In this document: positions 29,991 through 33,023 of the stretch, in pieces
How positions within the stretch are numbered: position 1 is the first letter of the stretch
Layout of the letters: every line of letters starts with the position of its first letter
Assembly: GCA_015501595.1 (NCBI GenBank)
Contig: JADNRX010000559.1
Span: 1-33,023, forward strand
Reading direction: 5' to 3'
Length of the DNA: 33,023 nucleotides
Origin: Hymenopellis radicata
Lineage: Eukaryota > Basidiomycota > Agaricomycetes > Agaricales > Physalacriaceae
Translations under genes and position numbers: made by a program
The notes under the pieces: model-generated
What the model saw: only the letters and a program-made list of their open reading frames with translations
Told to the model about the DNA's origin: nothing
Database searches by the model: none

Positions 29991-31764
29991 CGCACCGGCA
30001 GGAGCTCTCGAGGTGGCTCCATAATGCGGATGCGGTAGGAGGGAAACTGTTTCTGGAAGTCAGAGAACAGCAAGCGGGACAACATGTCTGCCATCACATT
30101 GTCAACCCCGCGGATGTGCCTCACACGTATGTCAATGCCTGTACGCATGACAATGTCTGCAATAGCAAGGAGGATAGCATTGTGACTTGACTGAGAAGCA
30201 GCCAGAGTATCGAACACTGAGACGGAGTCGAGGCTGTCAGAATGAATCAACAGCGTACGAGGTGGATAGGGACGAGAGGCGGCATGATGGACAGCACATA
30301 AGATAGCTAACAGCTCTCTGAAGAAGGTATCAACTCCGGTTGTAGTTCGGAGTCGATAGCAAAAGCCATTTCCAGCATATACAAAGGAAAGGCCCAGATT
30401 GCTAGCATCTGTCCAACAGACCATATCGGCCTCTGTATCGTCCCAAGCCTGCGCATTGACGAAGCGCACTCCGATACAGTGTCGCAATGCATTGACAAAC
30501 CAAGTGAGGTCAGATCTAACCTCAAGGTTCAATGGAATGCCTTTGTACTGCAGGGTTTTACCGCTGATCTTGCGGTAGAGCTCTGTAAGTGCTGGCCGTG
30601 CCCAAGGCAGCACATTCAAAGCCCAGTTGAGATAACCACCCAAGGATAGCCATTCCTTGAGAGGAGGTTTGAGATCAGACAAGAACGACTCGATTCTGGT
30701 GATCATGTCTGTGATGGAGTCTGGAGTGAGGGAAATGGAGCCGTAGATGGCATCAAGCCAGAAACCAATAATCTTCAGCTGACGACCGTGCTCTTGCTTC
30801 TTATCCTCATAGGGAATGCCAAGAGAGTCCCACAAGAGAAGAAGCTGGACTTGACGATGTGGACGTCGCTGTCCATGAAAGAGTACTAGATTGCGACTGG
30901 TGTCCCAGCCATAGTAGTCGTCCATGTAGTCGTGCAAGCCGAGTACATCAAGTTCCCAAGCGATCCAGTTAACCAGACCGGAGAACGAGCACCAGCAGTA
31001 TGGAGATGCACGACTTCCAAAGATGAGACGGCGCACAATATAATGGCGACCGTCAACGATGACAACCTGCTGCAGTTGCCAGATGGGATGAACAGGGAGA
31101 TTGAGGAATGCCTTCGAGATGTCACTCTTGAAGAGCAGGATTTCCTCGTGAGGGTGAGTTTGAAGGACGTCATGCAGTACCTGCCCAAGGAGTGCATGTC
31201 GTCGTACTTCACTTTTGCATCCTCTCTCGCAATGCCCTCATTAAGACCATTGCCAGTATGGTCCATGACGACACGTGGTTTACCTTTCTGCCACACCACG
31301 AACATGGGTGACAGGCGCATACCAGGAAGGAGCTTAAAGCCCTCTGGAAGCGCAGGTGACCAGCGACCCGCAGCGACTTCTTGATCACGGTGTTTACGCA
31401 GCTCAGTGAGATCGCGCTCCTCAGTAGAGTAATTGTCTTTGATCTGCTCTTTGAGGTGTGCTTCCCACTCACCGTCATGCAATGGCCAAAACCCTTCACG
31501 AAGCGAACGAGTAATAGACTTCACAAAGGGTTGATTGGGATGATTGGCCAGAAGTCGCTCAAAGCGGTCAACATTGATTGGTGTGCTGACCTCGATATAG
31601 TTGGCAACAGCAGCAAGAGACTGCTGAATGGTAGGATCGTTGCGAATATGTTCAGGAGGTAAAGGAAGTGGAGGAGCAGTATAAGTGGAAGAAATGCTCG
31701 GAGGAGCTTTTGATTGTGATGGTACATTCGTAGTAAATACATAGCCACGCTTAAAGCGTGGAGG
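29972..31764 (-). pseudogene. Reverse transcriptase-RNase H of the YR retrotransposon, one frameshift
   Basis: The open frame begins at about 31764 without an ATG, right after the gag stop at 31797. It may be expressed by reinitiation or frameshifting. FVKSITRSLREGFWPLHDGE marks the N-terminus of this RT type. KPRVVMDHTGNGLNEG and DISKAFLNLPVHP follow, then FGSRASPYCWCSFSGLVNW and the catalytic box YMDDYYG (30928-30908). RNase H is shown by CWTDASN, FRELLAILCAV, LIHSDSLDS and RGVDNVMADMLSRL (about 30120-30085), so its acidic residues are kept. A single-base loss at about 31190-31196 (HSLG then QVLHDVL) shifts the frame within the RT domain. The stop lies at 29972, inside the start of the recombinase gene. 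Confidence 0.85.
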
Positions 31765-31796
31765 TGGTGGTACAGCATCGATTTACGCTTCACGAT

Positions 31797-33023
31797 TTAG
31801 GCTTCGACATTGCCGCCTGAACTCGTCCTGCACGACTGACAGCTCGCTTGGCTCGAGGAGGACGAGGCAGGCTGGGTGGCTTTTGGCGTGTGCTTTCCTC
31901 CGCACTCACTGCAAGTACCGTGTACACGGCTACCCGGCACGGAGATGGGCATTTGCCCAGATCCAATTCTGGCAGATGATGCGACGACGTGTCGCAGGCT
32001 GCGAGCTGCTAGAATCAGAAGACCGCTTGCGTGGATTAGCCGCCTCAGAGGTGCGTAACATCTCTGTAAGAAGGGTAACTGGAGCGCATTGCGGTCATTG
32101 AGATTGAAAGGAGAGTTAGCATAGCGAGTGCGAGTCTCCTTATCACAGCGAATAGGGAACGCTGGATTCGTGGGCTGGCGCGGAATAGTTCCACAATGAG
32201 TACGCGATAGCCTGGAGTTCGTCCTTGCGGTGAGGTAGATAAGCCCAACACCGGTGGCATACGCATCAAAGACGCGTGTCCACTCGGACTCTTGAGTGAG
32301 AGCTCGGCGCGCAGAGACGTGGTCCTTGCGGATGAGCACAAAGCCCCCAGCAAAGTCCTTCGTGTCCTCTTGCTGATTCGTGCCAGAGTGGATCGAGGCA
32401 TAGAGTTTCTCAAAATCCACGTACTGGTCCAGCACGATTGAGCGCCAGAGAGAGCGTGCAAACGGGTCGTGGAGTGACTGCGTCTGACACACATTGATGA
32501 TAGCGTCGACATCCTTATCATTGGTAAAGAGCCGACGGAGACGCTGAGTCTCTTGGAGGTGTGGAGAGAGGTTGGTTGGTGAGGCCAACTGCGCGAGATG
32601 CGGAGCGGAGGAGAGGACTGAGGCAGAGATGCCTGACGGAGTAGGCTCCGCTCCAAGTAATTTGGAGAGCAGCGCAGCCGAGGTCGGTCCAGCGACGGGA
32701 CCAGGCTCGGGCGCACGCTTTCCAGCAGCTGCATCGAGACGCGCACCAAGCGCGGCCCATGCAGCCTCCTCAACAGCGCGCTTAAGCGCAGCTTGTTGCT
32801 CAGCTTGCTGCGCTGCGAGGTCTGGATCAGGAGGAGCCGATCCGTCGTGGTGCTCCTCTCGAGCGGCAATGATCTGAACGACTTGTTCGACATAGTCGTC
32901 CAGTTCTCCGGCTGAGGCACCAGTCTCCCGAGCGAGTCGCAGGAACTCGTTGTAGGACGGTATGGTACCATCAGCAAAGTCTGCGACGAGCTGCTCCAGT
33001 TGCTCTGCACGTTGACGAACCTT
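31797..33023 (-). pseudogene. Gag-like ORF of the YR retrotransposon, partial at the window edge and frameshifted
   Basis: The frame is open from the window end (33023) without its start. It has a helical, charged N-terminus (QRAEQLEQLVADFADG, GELDDYVEQVVQIIAARE). An alanine-rich linker and FTNDKDVDAIINVCQTQSL, DPFARSLWRSIVLDQYVDFE follow. The C-terminus should contain a cysteine/histidine cluster. IICQNWIW, KCPSPCR and CSECGGKH are all present in about 32010-31900, but in different frames. One-base shifts are inferred near 32090 and 31975. The stop is at 31797. Gag proteins package the RNA into particles. The assignment rests on position and the Cys/His cluster, not on strong sequence identity. 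Confidence 0.65.

Larger units (their letters stand above)
27379..33023 (-). mobile_element. Ngaro-like tyrosine-recombinase retrotransposon, 5' end beyond the window
   Basis: On the minus strand the order is gag-like frame, reverse transcriptase-RNase H, tyrosine recombinase, then a 40-bp direct repeat pair enclosing 931 bp. Gag, RT-RH, YR without a methylase domain is the Ngaro arrangement; DIRS-1 has a different order. The repeat pair fits the B1-A2-B2 end of split direct repeats. The A1 partner would lie upstream of gag, outside the window at the right. Gag and RT each show one-base shifts and the recombinase gene holds a MITE, so this copy cannot move by itself. Confidence 0.78.

Noticed and set aside
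31745..31761. 17-nt palindrome ccacgcttaaagcgtgg between gag and RT as a regulatory signal
   Set aside because: It lies inside the open RT frame and has no other support, so it is probably chance.
32045..33010. Long serine/arginine-rich minus-strand frame of about 320 codons overlapping the gag-like ORF
   Set aside because: It is the shadow of the gag frame. Its composition is abnormal and it has no motif, whereas the other frame shows helical charged segments and is open to the window end.
1..33023. CRISPR array, operon or prokaryotic defence system
   Set aside because: No regularly spaced repeats; genes have fungal introns and eukaryotic transposons, so bacterial systems are not expected.

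Overview
The window reads as nuclear DNA of a mushroom-forming basidiomycete (Agaricomycetes). The evidence is small genes with many short introns (most I could place are 43-60 nt, GT..AG), a KDZ transposase carrying the CxC2 cysteine cluster that often accompanies KDZ in these fungi, a tyrosine-recombinase (Ngaro/DIRS-type) retrotransposon, and several expanded fungal gene families of unknown function. No housekeeping gene, rRNA or confident tRNA is seen. Species cannot be told from the sequence.

Layout. 0.1-2.5 kb: a minus-strand four-exon gene of a multi-copy basidiomycete family, possibly transposase-derived. 2.5-3.5 kb: pyrimidine-rich noncoding DNA. 3.5-4.5 kb: a minus-strand cysteine-rich gene. 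4.9-7.6 kb: a minus-strand four-exon acidic/basic low-complexity protein gene with a nonsense codon near its N-terminus. 7.7-12.7 kb: two tandem plus-strand genes with RNase H1-N/viroplasmin-like domains. The first is split at codon 3 by a complete 2.66-kb non-autonomous LTR retrotransposon. The second is disturbed by a perfect 210-bp tandem duplication. 12.8-13.5 kb: a two-exon minus-strand gene. 13.9-17.1 kb: a head-to-head pair of paralogues. The plus-strand copy is a clean six-exon gene whose last exon holds a 1225-bp hAT-type non-autonomous element (8-bp target duplication). 18.1-18.7 kb: a gene remnant and a tRNA-like sequence. 18.9-24.0 kb: a 5' fragment and a longer copy of a KDZ transposase, both with many one-base frameshifts. 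24.6-26.8 kb: a divergent pair of unrecognised genes. 27.4-33.0 kb: most of a Ngaro-like YR retrotransposon on the minus strand (gag, RT-RNase H, tyrosine recombinase, and a B1-A2-B2-like repeat arrangement at its 3' end). Its recombinase gene is itself interrupted by a MITE.

The region is a fungal transposon-rich compartment in which host genes and older transposons have been hit by newer ones. The exact insertion points can be read from target-site duplications, which allows the pre-insertion reading frames to be recognised. I see no operon-like or defence-like system. The most interesting items are the three separately disrupted host genes, the nested MITE in the recombinase gene, and the candidate split repeats of the YR element.
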